A stretch of 64,000 bases of DNA from Selaginella moellendorffii (lineage: Eukaryota; Streptophyta; Lycopodiopsida; Selaginellales; Selaginellaceae): assembly GCF_000143415.4 (NCBI RefSeq), contig NW_003314271.1:2367642-2431641 (forward strand). The letters are read 5' to 3'. Below are positions 11,775 through 22,996 of the stretch, in pieces. Numbering within the stretch: the first letter of the stretch is position 1; each line of letters begins with the position of its first letter. The notes beneath the pieces were generated by a model that was not told the DNA's origin, did no database searches, and was given only the letters and a program-made list of their open reading frames with translations. Both the position numbers and the translations under genes were made by a program.

Positions 11775-12676
11775 TGTCGCAAATATGACTTTAGGTATTG
11801 AAATATATTTATCGGCCAGTCCTTACCTCCTTACTGCCATAACTGCAGAAGGTCGATATTGCTGGTTCATTTTAATAGCCCCTCTTGTTCAAGTGTTAGT
11901 AAACTAGACTTAGCATCTGTACTTGGTCGGATGAGCATAAGGAAGGAATTCTTAAGTGTCTATTTACCCAAGCATACTTAATCCGACTTGTTAATTCTCT
12001 TTTACTCTATCTTGCACTAGCTTAGCAAAAACCTTCGCATATTGAGTCTAATCCCTCAATATCACTACATGATAACTTACTGTGTTTGCCAAACACCCTT
12101 GTTCTCATGCCTTTTGTGTTAATCTCATTTCAATCCCAAAAAATATTTATGGAAATAGTCTAGACTCACTCATTTGGCACATCTATGAAATGTAGAAATT
12201 GTCCTGAACACAATGGTGTTCATCCTATATTCAAATTCGCAATCTAAGGACATTCCATGTTTAGTAAATTTAGAGCTTGTCTCAAAGACTAACTCTTGGT
12301 ACTAAGGGAGGCTTAGGGTGACAGCCCAAAACATGTGTTCCTCAAGGGGGGGGGGGGTTCCAAATGTATAATAGAGATAGTGGTTGGAATGCATATCTAA
12401 CCACTTAAGACATTAGTTTAGCTCCCATTGGGCTATGCCACTCCTTGTTCTGTATCTGACTTGGGTCTAAGCCTAAGCTTCATGCTCCTCTAGTTGCTAA
12501 GGCACCCTCCTCCTTGTGTTAGGCTACTGGTATGCCAAAATTGTGCCAAACACTATCTGATACCATTTTGCGTGTAGGTGTTGGATACAGGGAGTTTTTG
12601 TTCGTGGGATTGTACTAGACTCTCGTTTCATAGTGCAACAGGCTTGGAGTTCGGGTCCAAATTTAGGTGCGTTACA
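11775..12676 (+). mobile_element. Gypsy-type 5' LTR (copy B)
   Basis: Begins TGTCGCAAATATG, ends GCGTTACA, and is followed by a primer site TGGTATCAGA at 12,679. It is homologous over most of its 902 bp to LTR copy A (566-1,699), including the conserved block near 12,315-12,331 and TTCCAAATGTATAATAG at about 12,358. A run of 12 or more G lies just before that block. It is the 5' LTR of the decayed gag that follows. Confidence 0.75.
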
Positions 12677-12799
12677 TTTGGTATCAGAAGAATAGTCTCA
12701 ACGATCCCTATCCAACTTTTATTGGATTTTCTGACTCAAGTTACATATGTAGAGATTTTTCTAGTAGATCCAAAGTGACATGTATAAGATTAGTTAGAT

Positions 12800-13660
12800 T
12801 GCACCATTCGATAAGAATGTTGTATACATGTTCAATTACTGATAGAGGCATACATGTAGCTAGCGAGATGGTGAAAAGGAACCATGCTGATGACACTAAA
12901 ACCTCTAGACAGGGGAATCAAGAGGAGGAAAATTCTGCTAGAGATGCTACGAAAGAGGTTGAGGCTAAGTCAGAAGAGGAAGAAATAAACACTGCAACAC
13001 TATAGTATATGGCTCAGAAAGTCAAAATCGAGAATTTGCGAAGGGAAATTTGTAAGTTGAAGAAAGAGAACAAAAAGAGGAAGAAAGAAGCTGAGGCAGC
13101 TAAACCAGCTAAACCTAAGAAATCAGACTCTTTTTCAAGTTTTGAGGACGATGAAGTTTTGCAACCCCCTTCAGTTGCACTAGTTTCAAAGTTCAAGCCT
13201 CCAAAACCACCCAATTTCAAGGGCATGTAGGACTATTAGGTTTTGGAAGACTATATAGAAAATTATTTCATAGAAACAAACATAGATAATCGTACAAAAG
13301 TTACATGTGTGCAAGCCTTTCTCACCGATCATGCCAAAACTTGGTGGTGCCAAGTATGTGCTGAAAAAGGGCAGACTAAAAGTTGGACTAAGTTGCAGTC
13401 TCGTATCCACAAGGAATATTTGTCGGATGATCTTGGTCTAAAACTTCACATAGAGTTGTGGCGGTTAAAAGTAAAAAGGGGATCTTATGTATTACATTAA
13501 TGCGTTTGCTCAAAAACGCACTATAATTGCCAATATAAGTGATGAAGATGCTTGGAGTTATTTCCTAGAGGGTTTAAGTTCACTTTCTCACAATGAGATT
13601 TTGAAGTTTAATAGAATACCTAGATTATTTTCATCTCTCTAGTAGTAAGTATGAAGAGAA
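12800..13660 (+). pseudogene. decayed Gypsy gag
   Basis: Broken reading frames resemble the gag of the intact element at 59,233. In order: a Glu/Lys-rich segment (12,870-13,130), then KPPKPPNFKGM against [11 protein letters not shown], then VLEDYIENYF against [13 protein letters not shown], then FLTDHAKTWW against [10 protein letters not shown], ending near FLEGLSSLS (about 13,560-13,590). At least two in-frame stops near 13,230-13,242 and further frame changes make it non-functional. The match ends near 13,660, where the element appears truncated. Confidence 0.75.
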
Positions 13661-13744
13661 AAATGAGAGGCGTGTTGGTTAAAGACATCCACCATCTCAA
13701 AGACTACCCAGTCTTTGATTCACAGGCATCACAGTAGGCTTTTG

Positions 13745-14420
13745 TTACATTTGGGAGCATGGAGGAACTCATGGCCTTCTTGCGACAGTAGCATCTGCTC
13801 TGCCCACGCGGCTGCAATCCTTCGGCACTCACCAAGTTTGACTATTTTGAAAACCACTGATCCAAGCACGCTACAAGTGCACGGTGTGCAAACAGCACTT
13901 CACCCTAGGTGGAACAACACGAGCGAAACGAGCCAAGAAGGAAGATGGTGGTTGTCCAAGAAAGAGACCCAAGAAGGAGCAGCAGCAAAAGAAGTCAAGG
14001 GGGCAGTGTCTTCCTTGCGCGATAGAGGTGGGTCAATGCCCTAGTCAGCGCCGGGATCAATCGTTGCCAGTCAACGCTTGTGACCTCGAGGGATACATGC
14101 AAGGCAAGGAGATTTTCCAGGAGGTTCAGAAATTGAAAATGGATTTGGAGGACAAGGGCCCTTCCGTGGAGGACGAGGAGAACTTTCTCAGGGATTTCAA
14201 AGTTGATGATGGTGATGATCTAGATTTACTACTGGGTCTTGAGGAGTTCAGCGACCCACAGGGCCAAGGCACTCGATTCGATTTGGGTGAGGAGTAAAAC
14301 GATTCTGTCATGGAGCTGGAGCAGCAAATGGAGGAAGAATTTCCAATAGATGAGGAGAGTAATTTCACCATGGAGTTGGAGTGGGAAATTGAGGAAGCAT
14401 TTGCCGTGGTAAATGAGTAA
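13745..14420 (+). pseudogene. broken Dof-like zinc-finger gene
   Basis: One frame reads LLCPRGCNPSALTKFDYFEN; a second, from about 13,860, reads LIQARYKCTVCKQHFTLGG and then GGCPRKRPKK. This order matches the plant Dof finger (CPRC...TKFCYYNN...QPRYFC..C...GGTLR...GG.RK). Odd points: the first cysteine pair is spaced by three residues, the usual Cys of TKFC is Asp, a frame change of about four bases sits in mid-finger, and in-frame stops occur upstream (about 13,787) and at 14,297. Downstream is an acidic tail with VDDGDDLDLLLGLEEF. It may be a pseudogene, a captured gene fragment, or another zinc-ribbon family; it lies beside a truncated gag. Confidence 0.5.
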
Positions 14421-14740
14421 GCAATGGTCGTTTGGAGGGATGAAGTGTGCAACATCTGGAGTCAAAACAATCTCATATTCACCACAAATCACACTGGTTT
14501 TAAAAGTGCCCAAACTCACGTATGCTGATCAATCAGCAAAAATGGACGATAAAAGAACATCCTTGTAAGAAGCAGCTCCTAAAGAGAAAAAAGAAAAAAA
14601 CATTGTTCTCACAGCATTGTTTTTACAATATGCTTTATTACTTTTGCATCACTTCCAAAAAATGAATAAACCATAGATTAATTTCAGTTTAAGCCAGACA
14701 AAAAGGTCGATCACTTGTCAAACGGCTTGGGAGCGCTGAT
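14421..14740. other. no recognisable feature
   Basis: Continuation after the Dof-like frames with scattered stops and A-rich runs around 14,585-14,610. Nothing recognised. Confidence 0.4.
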
Positions 14741-14742
14741 TA

Positions 14743-15072
14743 TGTAGACTCGAATCCAATCCCTTTGCACACAATGGTCCGGTTGTTCTTGTTCAGGAGA
14801 GCACAGTTCGTGTACTTGATCGTGCAGCAATTATCGCAGCAATCGACAATCACCACGCCGCCACACTTGACAAGAGTGTCCGTTAAGGAAAACAGGGGGC
14901 ACCAGCTGCCTCGACCCTTGCAAGCCACGCTTACGTTCCTGTAGTGCAGCGAGCAGTCGCTGTGCAGCAGTTCTGGCACTGATCGTAGCTGACGAACGTC
15001 GGGCAATCGAGATAAATCCGGCGAAACACTCCTTTGGTGCAAGCAACACCTTGCGCAACTGCAAATCCACAA
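14743..15072 (-). CDS. candidate small Cys-rich secreted protein (uncertain)
   Basis: A minus-strand frame ending at the TAA at 14,743 codes for a cysteine-rich segment including VDCCDNCCTIKYTNC and ending KGIGFEST. A second frame just upstream reads LDCPTFVSYDQCQNCC. Repeated C-x2-CC patterns in two adjacent frames suggest two exons or an ancestral double domain of a secreted Cys-rich peptide, with an intron acceptor (ttgcag) near 15,060. No signal peptide or unique start could be fixed, and the family is not recognised. It lies tail-side of SCAR on the same strand. It may equally be a pseudogene. Confidence 0.3.
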
Positions 15073-15431
15073 GTCTAAGCGCGAGAGAGAAAGAGAGAAC
15101 CAAGCAAACTTCCAAATGCCTGTCCTGTGATAAAAAAGGAAGTTTTAAATTAGCAGATGCTGTAAATACAAAAGATAATTTGTACCTGAGATTAGAAGCA
15201 AGAGGCCGGGGTCTTCATACTGTGTCAATGCGAGCAGCACTTTCTTCCGCTGGAAGGGCCTTTCCAGCTTGGATTCCTTGAGCAAATTTGCCTTCCCATC
15301 TGTCATCGCAAATTTCAGATAATTTAAGAGGTTGGTGTTACCAAATTCGTAGACAGTTCCTGCTCAACTGAAACACCAAGGCAGCAACGCATAATGCGGT
15401 TTAGTTTAAAAGAGAAATAAAATGCGAAATG

Positions 15432-17571
15432 TTAGCTAAAGTCCTCTTCGTCGTCACTCCCCTGAAGCGCCTGCACAACAATAATCATCAAACAACGATC
15501 AAGGAAAATGCAGCATACCTGGCGAATTGCACTAGCTTTCTCCAGGATCGTAGCGACGTTGACGCTGGACGTTGCTGGGCAAGGAGTCTCAGTTTTCTCC
15601 TTCTCCTGCTGGGCAGCGTGCTTTAGATTGAAAGACTGGAACAAAACATGCTCTTTGTCACAATTCTTTCACCCATGATATGAATTCTTACCCTCGAGCG
15701 TATTTGCTCCAGTAAGACCTCACGACTGCCAAACGATTTCGCCCGAGGATCACTGGTCACCTTTCTCAGCTGAAAAATAAGTTTGCAATTTTCAGAAGTT
15801 CAAAAGTAAAAACACTTACCGTATCCTTGTCATGAGAAACAATGGAATCCATTAGTATGTCATGGTGCTGGTGGCCAACGGGAGCTCCTTGGTCCTTCAA
15901 ATTTTCTGGCGCTGGTGATGACGAAACATCCCCGGGAACAAGCGTCTTCGCAACCCTCCATTTGCTCGGAGGCAGCGGAGGAGGAGGTGGTGCCTCATCG
16001 GGAAAACTTGCTGCTTCCGAAGGTGAGCTCGGCCTGAAGGGCACGGTCCAAACCTCCCGTTCCTTCGTTGCGTTTCTTCCAATCCCCACTACAGGAGAGT
16101 CCAGCACACTGAATATTTGCTGCGACGAGTACGACTCTTCAGATAGATCCGACAGGGATGGCGACGCGGATGGCGATGAAATCTCGGAAGGTGACGTGCT
16201 GGAGTAGAAAGAAAGCTCGGTCGCTCCTTGAACATTGAAGGGACTACGCTGCGGCAGATCCTCTTGGATAAAGTCTTTTGGTGGCGTCGCTCTGGCCTCC
16301 TGTTTAACTGGAAAAGCAGCTTCCTGATTTGACCCACTGGATGTTCGGCTGGACGTACTGCACCTGGCCTTTTCATTTTCTATTTCTGCATCCGGCTCTA
16401 TGCTCGTGAGAGCATCAACGAAGTGCTCTGCACCGTCGACAAAATCACTGTCGGTCGCTGACGTCGTATGCCTCGTCCTCTTCTGGAGCAGAGAGTTTTC
16501 TTCTATTTCCTTGGCGCTGATGCGAAGCGTTTCCACTTTCAACGCACGTAGTTCCGTGTCGGTATCATCAGCAAGATACGGGTCCAAGAATGCATCCACA
16601 CTGTGGATGAACTTTGAGGCTTCTATGAAACTAATGCAAGCCAAAACAGTTGATACTTTTTCGATAAACAAAACGTACCTGAGCTTAGCTTCCGGGGTGA
16701 TACTTTGTCGGGTATCATGAACACCACTAGTTTCACGTTTCTGCAAAATTCTGTCAATTACGCTACAGCAACCCATTAGACGCGACTTACTTTCCCTCTT
16801 TCTCTGACGCGCCGCCCAGTCTGGAGCCTCTCCGCCTTTAAAAGCTCCGAATTCGCCCATTTAATTCGGAAGAAGGAAGGGTCCGTATATCTCCTCAGCG
16901 TAGCTCCCGCTCCGGCAACGTCAAAACTACAGACAAAAATCAACTAATACAAACTGCAAAAGAATCCAGATTGCCTACTTGTCCAAGAGAAAGAAGCGCG
17001 GGGGTTCTCTACAGTCATCATACGACTGCTGGAGGAAGCGGGGAAGCTCCGGCTGAGAGAAGTGATTCTGCTTCACGAAAATGGTCGGATGCCACTGAAA
17101 ACCTGCTTGAGAACCCAAAAAAACAAAAAAAAAGAATTTATCACAAAGCAAAAGCAAAGGAAAGCAAAAGGAATACCTTCTGTAAAGGCATAGCTCAGCT
17201 GATCAGACTCGCAATAGACGGTCTCTTCCAATGTAGGTAGCTCGGCTTCGAGCCTTTCCACTCGCCGAGCGATTTGTTTCCCTCTCGAGGATAACGCCAC
17301 GACCTCTTGATGCAAGTCGTTGAAAATCTCCGCGGCGAGCCTGACACACACGCATAGACAAGAGTAAAGACAAGAGAATGAGACCAAAAGAGAAGAAAAA
17401 AACATACAACACTCACTCTGCCACTTCTCCAAGCTGTCGCACGATCCCAGCCAGTGCCGCCATTGTGATGCTCTCGAACAGCGCCTCAGCATCGTTCTTG
17501 GGGACGGCCTTGTACAGCTCGGGATTCGCAAAACGGTACTCGCTCTGGAGCTCGTACCTTGCCAAAGGCAT
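15432..17571 (-). CDS. SCAR: SCAR/WAVE protein
   Basis: Plant SCAR proteins form the WAVE regulatory complex that switches on Arp2/3-driven actin branching. The start at 17,571 gives MPLARYELQSEYRFANPELY, the conserved SCAR-homology start, followed by GIVRQLGEVAEFAAEIFNDL, RFFLLD and FDVAGAGATLRRYTDPSFF. About nine exons are joined by GT-AG introns: exon 1 is 17,571-17,417, exon 2 is 17,340-17,177, and exon 3 starts at 17,102. The largest exon (about 16,640-15,825) codes for a Ser/Pro-rich middle and PPPPPLPPSKW. The C-terminus has a WH2-like segment with LRKVTSD and LLEQIRSRSFNLK, then the acidic end GSDDEEDFS (stop 15,432-15,434). The protein is shorter than the large angiosperm SCARs. The tryptophan usually seen in acidic Arp2/3-binding tails is not visible. 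Exon joins were made by eye. Confidence 0.88.
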
Positions 17572-18200
17572 CCCAGGAGCGATATTTCGGCGACGATCGA
17601 CCAAATCACCCGCAGCGCTCACGAGCCGATCGCCAGAAATCCAATGCAGGCCGAGATCAGGCGGGCGGCGCACAAGTAGGAGGAAGAAGAAAGAAAATTT
17701 CTCGAGGATCGAGGAGTGAGAACCTGCATTAATCCCGCGCGCTCACACCGCGGCGCCTACATGCATTCCAGCCGCGGCATGACAAAGAGGAACCCTAGCC
17801 GCGCGCGAGGAACGCTCCCTTCCCTCTATCGAAAAGATAGCCGGCTGCTCACAATACACTCGCCATAGCTGAGAGTCCCGGGATGCACGGCCCATCGTCC
17901 GCCACGTCACACGCCGATGGACGTGGCGCCATCGCGGGCGTCCAAGATCCTCGCTGACCGGTTTCTCACACCAATGGCGGGGCGCTCTAAAATCCACATT
18001 ACATGGCAATAGTACGGCGGGAAGTGACAGACGCAATGATCCACGCCAGAGAAGCTTTTCTCTCTCCTACAAAATACACTTGTACGGCGGGTCAACCTTT
18101 TCACTTCCCGCCACAGCCATGGCCCAAATGTTTTCTGTACGGTATGTCAAAACTAATTTGTCCTGATGTTATGGTCATACGCATTGTCTTTAGACCTTGA
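17572..18200. promoter_or_regulatory. 5' flank of SCAR
   Basis: Upstream of the SCAR start codon on the minus strand. It is GC-richer near the gene, and the short ORFs show no family signature. No clear TATA box was found. A GGCGGGAAGTGA-type sequence near 18,015-18,028 and its partner TTCCCGCC near 18,105 resemble E2F sites (core GGCGGGAA); this reading is tentative. Confidence 0.35.
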
Positions 18201-18359
18201 CCTGAATGGAAAGAATCAATTTCGAAGTAAGCTTACTACTGAGAGCCTAACTTGTGTAGGAAACTTAGAGCATCACCTTGAACAATCTAACTTGTTCTTT
18301 CTCACAGCTTGTTTTAGAACTTAAGATCGAATGGACATTATCTCTAACTTCGCTACAGC

Positions 18360-18605
18360 CCCCTAGAGTTCGTCTCGAGCTATAATCAGATCATTAGAAC
18401 CTTCAAAACCAAGAGTAAACCATGAAGCAAGTGCAACTTGCTCATAACAGATTAGAGCTTTAGCACTAAGAATTTAGAGATTACCTCTAACCATCTCGCT
18501 ATAATCCAATCCCTCTCCCCCAAGATGTTGATTTCTTCTAGAGTTCTCTCCAGCTATAATCATAGCATTGGAACCTTCAAAACCAAGAGTAGAACATACT
18601 GGGAT
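18360..18605. repeat. direct repeat of about 55 bp
   Basis: AGCTATAATCA followed by ATTAGAACCTTCAAAACCAA (18,378-18,413) recurs with few changes at about 18,551-18,586. The spacing is about 173 bases. The surrounding 18,200-18,900 stretch shows no coding signal and may be the 3' flank of the DUF7086 gene. Confidence 0.6.
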
Positions 18606-19292
18606 CAAGTTCCCAAAAACACATGTCAACTCACAACAATCAACCATGCAAGTAATAAGAATGTCTGTAACTTCAGTCAGGCTACCTGAATACACTCGAT
18701 TAAGAAACAACTGTGAACAAAGATTCGACAGCTTGTAACACAGATTAGAGCCGTAGAAGCTCATAGTTTTTCCCATAAGCAGCAGCAGGCAAAACCGATT
18801 TAGAACAGTTTGGAATCCAGAGACATCTTACCTTCTTGAGCCCATGATCAATCACGTCGCCAGCCAAATCACTATGTACACCTGAAAAGCTTCATCTGCA
18901 TTCATGAACAAAGCATATAACAAAGTTCCAAGAGAAGAAAGGTTGCATCATATTGCATTAGCAGCCCAGGTTGGAGCAGCTCTTACAAAACTCAATCATT
19001 CCAAAACAGAAACAGGAGACAAGGAGATCACAAAACAAGAGAGTGGTAATGCCATGGAAGGTGAGAGAGATGGAGTCAGCCATCGCTAGCAGTGAGTGAG
19101 TGACTGAGTGAGTGGGTAAATGCAAGTAAGAAGTGAACTTAGTAAGCAAGCAAGCATGAGTGGCATGATCAGCAGGAGTTGTAATAGTAGCAGTAGCAAT
19201 GGAGTTGGGTAAGGATGACTCAGCCAGCACGAGGATATGGACGGATGGAGCTTCCAGCGATTGAAAGGATATGGTGGATGGATCAAACTCGA
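18606..19292. other. 3' flank of the DUF7086 gene
   Basis: No gene recognised. It includes a GAGTGAGTGAC-type simple repeat near 19,091-19,112. It probably contains the 3' untranslated region of the minus-strand gene that ends at 19,293. Confidence 0.35.
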
Positions 19293-20075
19293 TCAGTCGT
19301 AATGCCCGGCGGGGTGGAGCTGCTTGAGCAGGCCAACATAGGTGAGGTAGAGCACCCGATCCTTTGCTCCGGTGCGGTGGCGGCGCGTGTGCTTGCAGAA
19401 GTACTTGAGCTGGTCCAGCGTGCACAGGCCGAGCGTCTGCGTGAGGAGCAAGAACAGCCAGTTGATGTGCCGCTTCTTGGCGTGGATGACGGGCTTGACG
19501 CAGTCGGTCTGGAGGCAAAGCGAGCAGTCGAGGAGGCGCGGCGACGTCCAGCACTTGGGAGCGCGATCGTGCATGGTGTCGCGGTGGGTCACGAAGTAGT
19601 TGCTCACCGCCGCGAAGCCCGCCGCCACCCCGACCTCGACGCTGCCCGGGCCGTCGCACCGCTTGCACATCACGTCCCCGGCCACCTTGTCGATCCCCGC
19701 CGCCTGCAGGGTGTCAAGGGAGAGCACCACCGCGCGCCGCTCGCTCGCCCACGCGTACGCCGGCACGATGATATCTCCCTTCCCGCTACTGCCACCGCCG
19801 TGGTGGTGACTGGATCGCTGCGGCGGGGGGAGCTCCTTGCTCGCCGCCACCGCCGCCGAGGCGGCTTGATCGCTGGAGGAGGACGACGCCGATCCCGAGC
19901 GGAGCTGGCGGCGGGCCTTCTTCGATTCCTCGCTGGGCGCCTCCGGGCGCTCGTGGTGGAGATGAGCGGCGGGCGCGCGCGACGCCGCCGGTGCCGCCGC
20001 CACGCCGCCGCCTCCACCCGGTGGCGACAGCGTCAGTCGCAGCTGGGCCTCTTCCTCGTCGATACCTGGCAGCAT
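19293..20075 (-). CDS. DUF7086 plant protein
   Basis: A single uninterrupted 260-aa frame with a canonical ATG at 20,075. The first 100 residues are Ala/Ser/Gly/His-rich and look disordered. The conserved part begins near residue 105 with PAYAWASERRAVV, then VMCKRCDGPG, then LLDCSLCLQTDCVKPVI, and the strongest block INWLFLLLTQTLGLCTL followed by LKYFCKHTRRHRTGAKDRVL. These paired CxxC motifs and the INWLFLLL...YFCKH block are those of the plant-only DUF7086 family, whose function is unknown; the cysteines suggest metal binding. The long opposite-strand frame over the same bases is a GC-rich shadow. Confidence 0.82.
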   Translation of the reverse strand: MLPGIDEEEAQLRLTLSPPGGGGGVAAAPAASRAPAAHLHHERPEAPSEESKKARRQLRSGSASSSSSDQAASAAVAASKELPPPQRSSHHHGGGSSGKGDIIVPAYAWASERRAVVLSLDTLQAAGIDKVAGDVMCKRCDGPGSVEVGVAAGFAAVSNYFVTHRDTMHDRAPKCWTSPRLLDCSLCLQTDCVKPVIHAKKRHINWLFLLLTQTLGLCTLDQLKYFCKHTRRHRTGAKDRVLYLTYVGLLKQLHPAGHYD

Positions 20076-20655
20076 TGCACTTGTAAGGATTCTTTTTTTC
20101 TTTTACTTGCAAAGCCTCGCTATAAACTCAAGCACTACAGAATCTTCTTCTTCCTCCTGGCCTTCCTCGCACAGCTCTGGCTATGGAGCCATGGAGGAGC
20201 CACAGGCAAAAAAAAAAAAAATCGCAGCCAGGGAAAGACAACACAGAAAAAAGGAGGGAGGCGGTCGGTAGGTGAAAGAGCTTCCCCGATTTATGCCTTA
20301 ATTTCCTCAAGTAACTGGGACAGTATATTCTACCGCCCTGTGGTGGTATATTCGGTGAAGACAACCCCTTTTTTTTCTTCTAACCATTTTTCTCTGTGCT
20401 GTGGACCTTGTATTTTTTAAGGATTTTTTTTCGTTTTCTTGTAACAAATCGGCAACAACAACCCAACAACAAGCAAACGGGCCCTCCTCCCCATATTAAA
20501 TACTTTTCTCTGTGGTTTTATATGTGTTTTTATGTTTTTTTTTGGGATGATTTGGTGTCGTCTTATGCGAATGGATTGCCTGACGAGGACGATGATGGTG
20601 CTGTTGTTGTTGGATGGTGCTGCTGGAACACTGGAGGAATTTGCCTGTTAGAGGT
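20076..20655. other. 5' flank of the DUF7086 gene and 3' flank of the ArfGAP gene
   Basis: Contains homopolymer A and T runs (A-run at about 20,209-20,221; T-runs near 20,369 and 20,425) and CAACAA repeats near 20,450-20,475. No gene recognised. Confidence 0.4.
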
Positions 20656-22996
20656 TTACACGAACACCACATCACTTTTGAGTGCCAGCTCCTGTAAAGA
20701 GAGAGCATCCTAAAAAAAATATGAAGAGTAACGCTTACATGGTAACTTGAGTGGGCTCCCAATGATAATCTGTGATGTCAACCGGTTTAATCAAGGTTAA
20801 CTTCTGTTTTTTTTTGTCTCTGCAGGTTCTTACTTGGATGGTAAAAATTTGGAGGCACTTGTACATGTGTAGTTCCTAGAGGGGCATACTGAAAAAACAT
20901 TTCAAGTGTAGAGTTTTTCCAAATAATTGTTCCCCTTTTACCTGACTTTGGGAGTGGTCAAAAGGATTGACACTGGTTGACACTCCAAAGTAGCCCAGAC
21001 TTTGATTCTGGAGAGAAGAAACAAAAGGGAGGTCATGCAAGAAAGTCTGCGTATAAAAAAACTACCGATGGAGGTCCGAAAGTGTTCACGTGATGACCAG
21101 CTCCCTGTAACAATAAAAGAGATCGTATGTGAGAGAAATGCGTAGTCTCTTAGATCACTCACTTGTACTCCAACGTTCATGGCTGCTGGATCAAACTGCT
21201 GGAAAGTCATCAAAGCAGAATTCGATAGAAAGCCACCCGAAGAAGAAATCGATGGCGACGGCGCCGCTGGTAGAAAGCCAACTGAAGGCGGCATGGTAAA
21301 ATTCGGTGAAATTCCTGGAAAGCTCGACGGGAACTGCGGGGGAGCACCCGGTAAAACTCCCTGTGAAACTTCTGATGGAATGGACTGTGGAAGATTGGCT
21401 GGTCCAGGAGCGCTAAAACTCGTGAAATTCGTGCCTGTTTGAGCTTGAACTGGTCCACTACGTGCAAAAGGATCAGCAGCCAGATCAAGACCCGCGAAAC
21501 TCGTTGTCACGAAAGGATCCACCTGCATCGGCTGCGAGGAATCTCCCTCCGGAGAAGAGATGAGATCGATCAGGTCGCGGCTGCCATCGGTGTCGTGTCG
21601 AAACTTTGCACTGGCGACACTCTCGTGGTTGCTTGCGTCGCCGGAGATGAGATCGACCAGACACGGTGTGGAGCTTGACTTGGTTGTCACTGGCGAGCTT
21701 CTAGAGTGTGGTACCTTTTGCTGCTGGTCGGTATTAAGATCGATCAGACTTCTCGACTTTGTCGCAGATCGTGGTGGCGTCTTTGGATTGTCTGGCTGGT
21801 GGGAAGTTTTCTCGTCAGTCATGAGATCTTTGAGAGAGAGCGAGTTTGAGCGCTGGACTTGTGGAGGTCGAGCTACGGGACTGGTTTGGTCCGGCGCTAT
21901 GCTCCCGCTAGAGTAGTTTCTTTGCAGCTGCTGGTTCTTTCGTTTCTCCACCTGGAACGAAAAAGAACAGAGGATCAAACGGCAAAACCAAGAAGAAACT
22001 AGCGAATGTTTCTTACTGGAGGTTGTAGAAACTGGCGAATGACCGTTTCCCTCTTACTACCACTGGCTGTTTTCTGGTTTGGAGGCGACTGGGGCGAAGA
22101 TTTCACGTCGTCTTCACCGTTGTCTTCCACAGTCGTACCCCCGTTTTCTCTTCTTCCGGGGATTGTTCTCACAAAGTCTCGGTTACCGTACGCGAGTCCG
22201 CCGTAGCTCGTACGAGGAGAGGGGCGAGCCTCGCGATATTCAGGAGTTTCACGCATTGGACTACGACTACGCTGCTGGAAAAGAAAAAAAAAAAAAAAAC
22301 AGAGAAAGAGAATGGAAGGGAAGAAGAACTTTCGGTCATGTTTAACACTGGTTGTATAGTTATACCTTTTCTCCAGTGAAACGCCTCTGGACGTACACAA
22401 GCTTTATAAACTCGCGGATTTTATCGGGATTGCTGATGAGAAACGAAAAAAAATCATTTTGCTCTCCTAAAAACACGTCAAGGATCTAAGTACCTGCTGT
22501 CTGGGAATATGTTCCTGTCCGAGTTCCATGCCTTGAGGAAAACCTGTCGAGCTTGCTACACGAACAAGTGAAAAACGCTGTGAATCTAATTTGCTGCTAC
22601 TGTAAATTTAGATACATACATCGTTTCCACCGGACTGGAGCTCGCTGATTTCCCCGGCAGTAAACTTGGCCATGGAAATAGACTTGATGCGATGCAAGAA
22701 TTCTCGACTGTAAGTACGAGTGAGAAACTGGAAACGAGAAAAGATCGAAGAGAGGGAACGAATAAACATACTGAATCCCGCTGCAAAGTGTGCAAATGAA
22801 AGTGGAGAAGCTAGTGCACACATATTGCGGTCCCTGCTTAAGAGAAAAAAAGATAAATTCTCAAGAAAGAGGGGATAAGACCCAAGAATCGTTGTCATAC
22901 CAGGCTACCACAGTTGACGCATCTTCGATTTCCAGGCAATTTAAGCAGCCCACGGATGATCTTCTCGTGTCTCTCGTCCTCTTTGCTGGGAGCCAT
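20656..22996 (-). CDS. AGD14: ArfGAP, AGD14-like
   Basis: A GTPase-activating protein for Arf GTPases in vesicle traffic. The start at 22,996 gives MAPSKEDERHEKIIRGLLKL. The ArfGAP zinc finger is complete across the first exons: CVNC, then 16 residues, then CTLC. The arginine finger lies in CSGIHREF, followed by SISMAKFTAGEISEL, KAWNSDRNIFPDS, and PDKIREFIKLVYVQRRFTG. About ten exons with short GT-AG introns continue through a Ser/Pro-rich tail holding repeated SLIDLNTD / DLIDLISS-type motifs (21,560-21,800), as in AGD14-type tails. The last exon I could place ends LKSDVVFV with a stop at 20,656-20,658; this last join, across an intron of about 240 bp, is the least certain. A piece of exon 6 is duplicated at 24,893-25,025. 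Confidence 0.85.

Noticed and set aside
12346-12358. Long G runs at 12,346-12,358 and 58,439-58,449 as possible G-quadruplexes
   Set aside because: They are single G tracts in the conserved LTR spacer, not sets of four tracts; noted only as part of that block.
19215-20420. 401-codon plus-strand frame
   Set aside because: It lies antisense to the DUF7086 gene in GC-rich sequence, is Arg/Ala-rich and has no motif.
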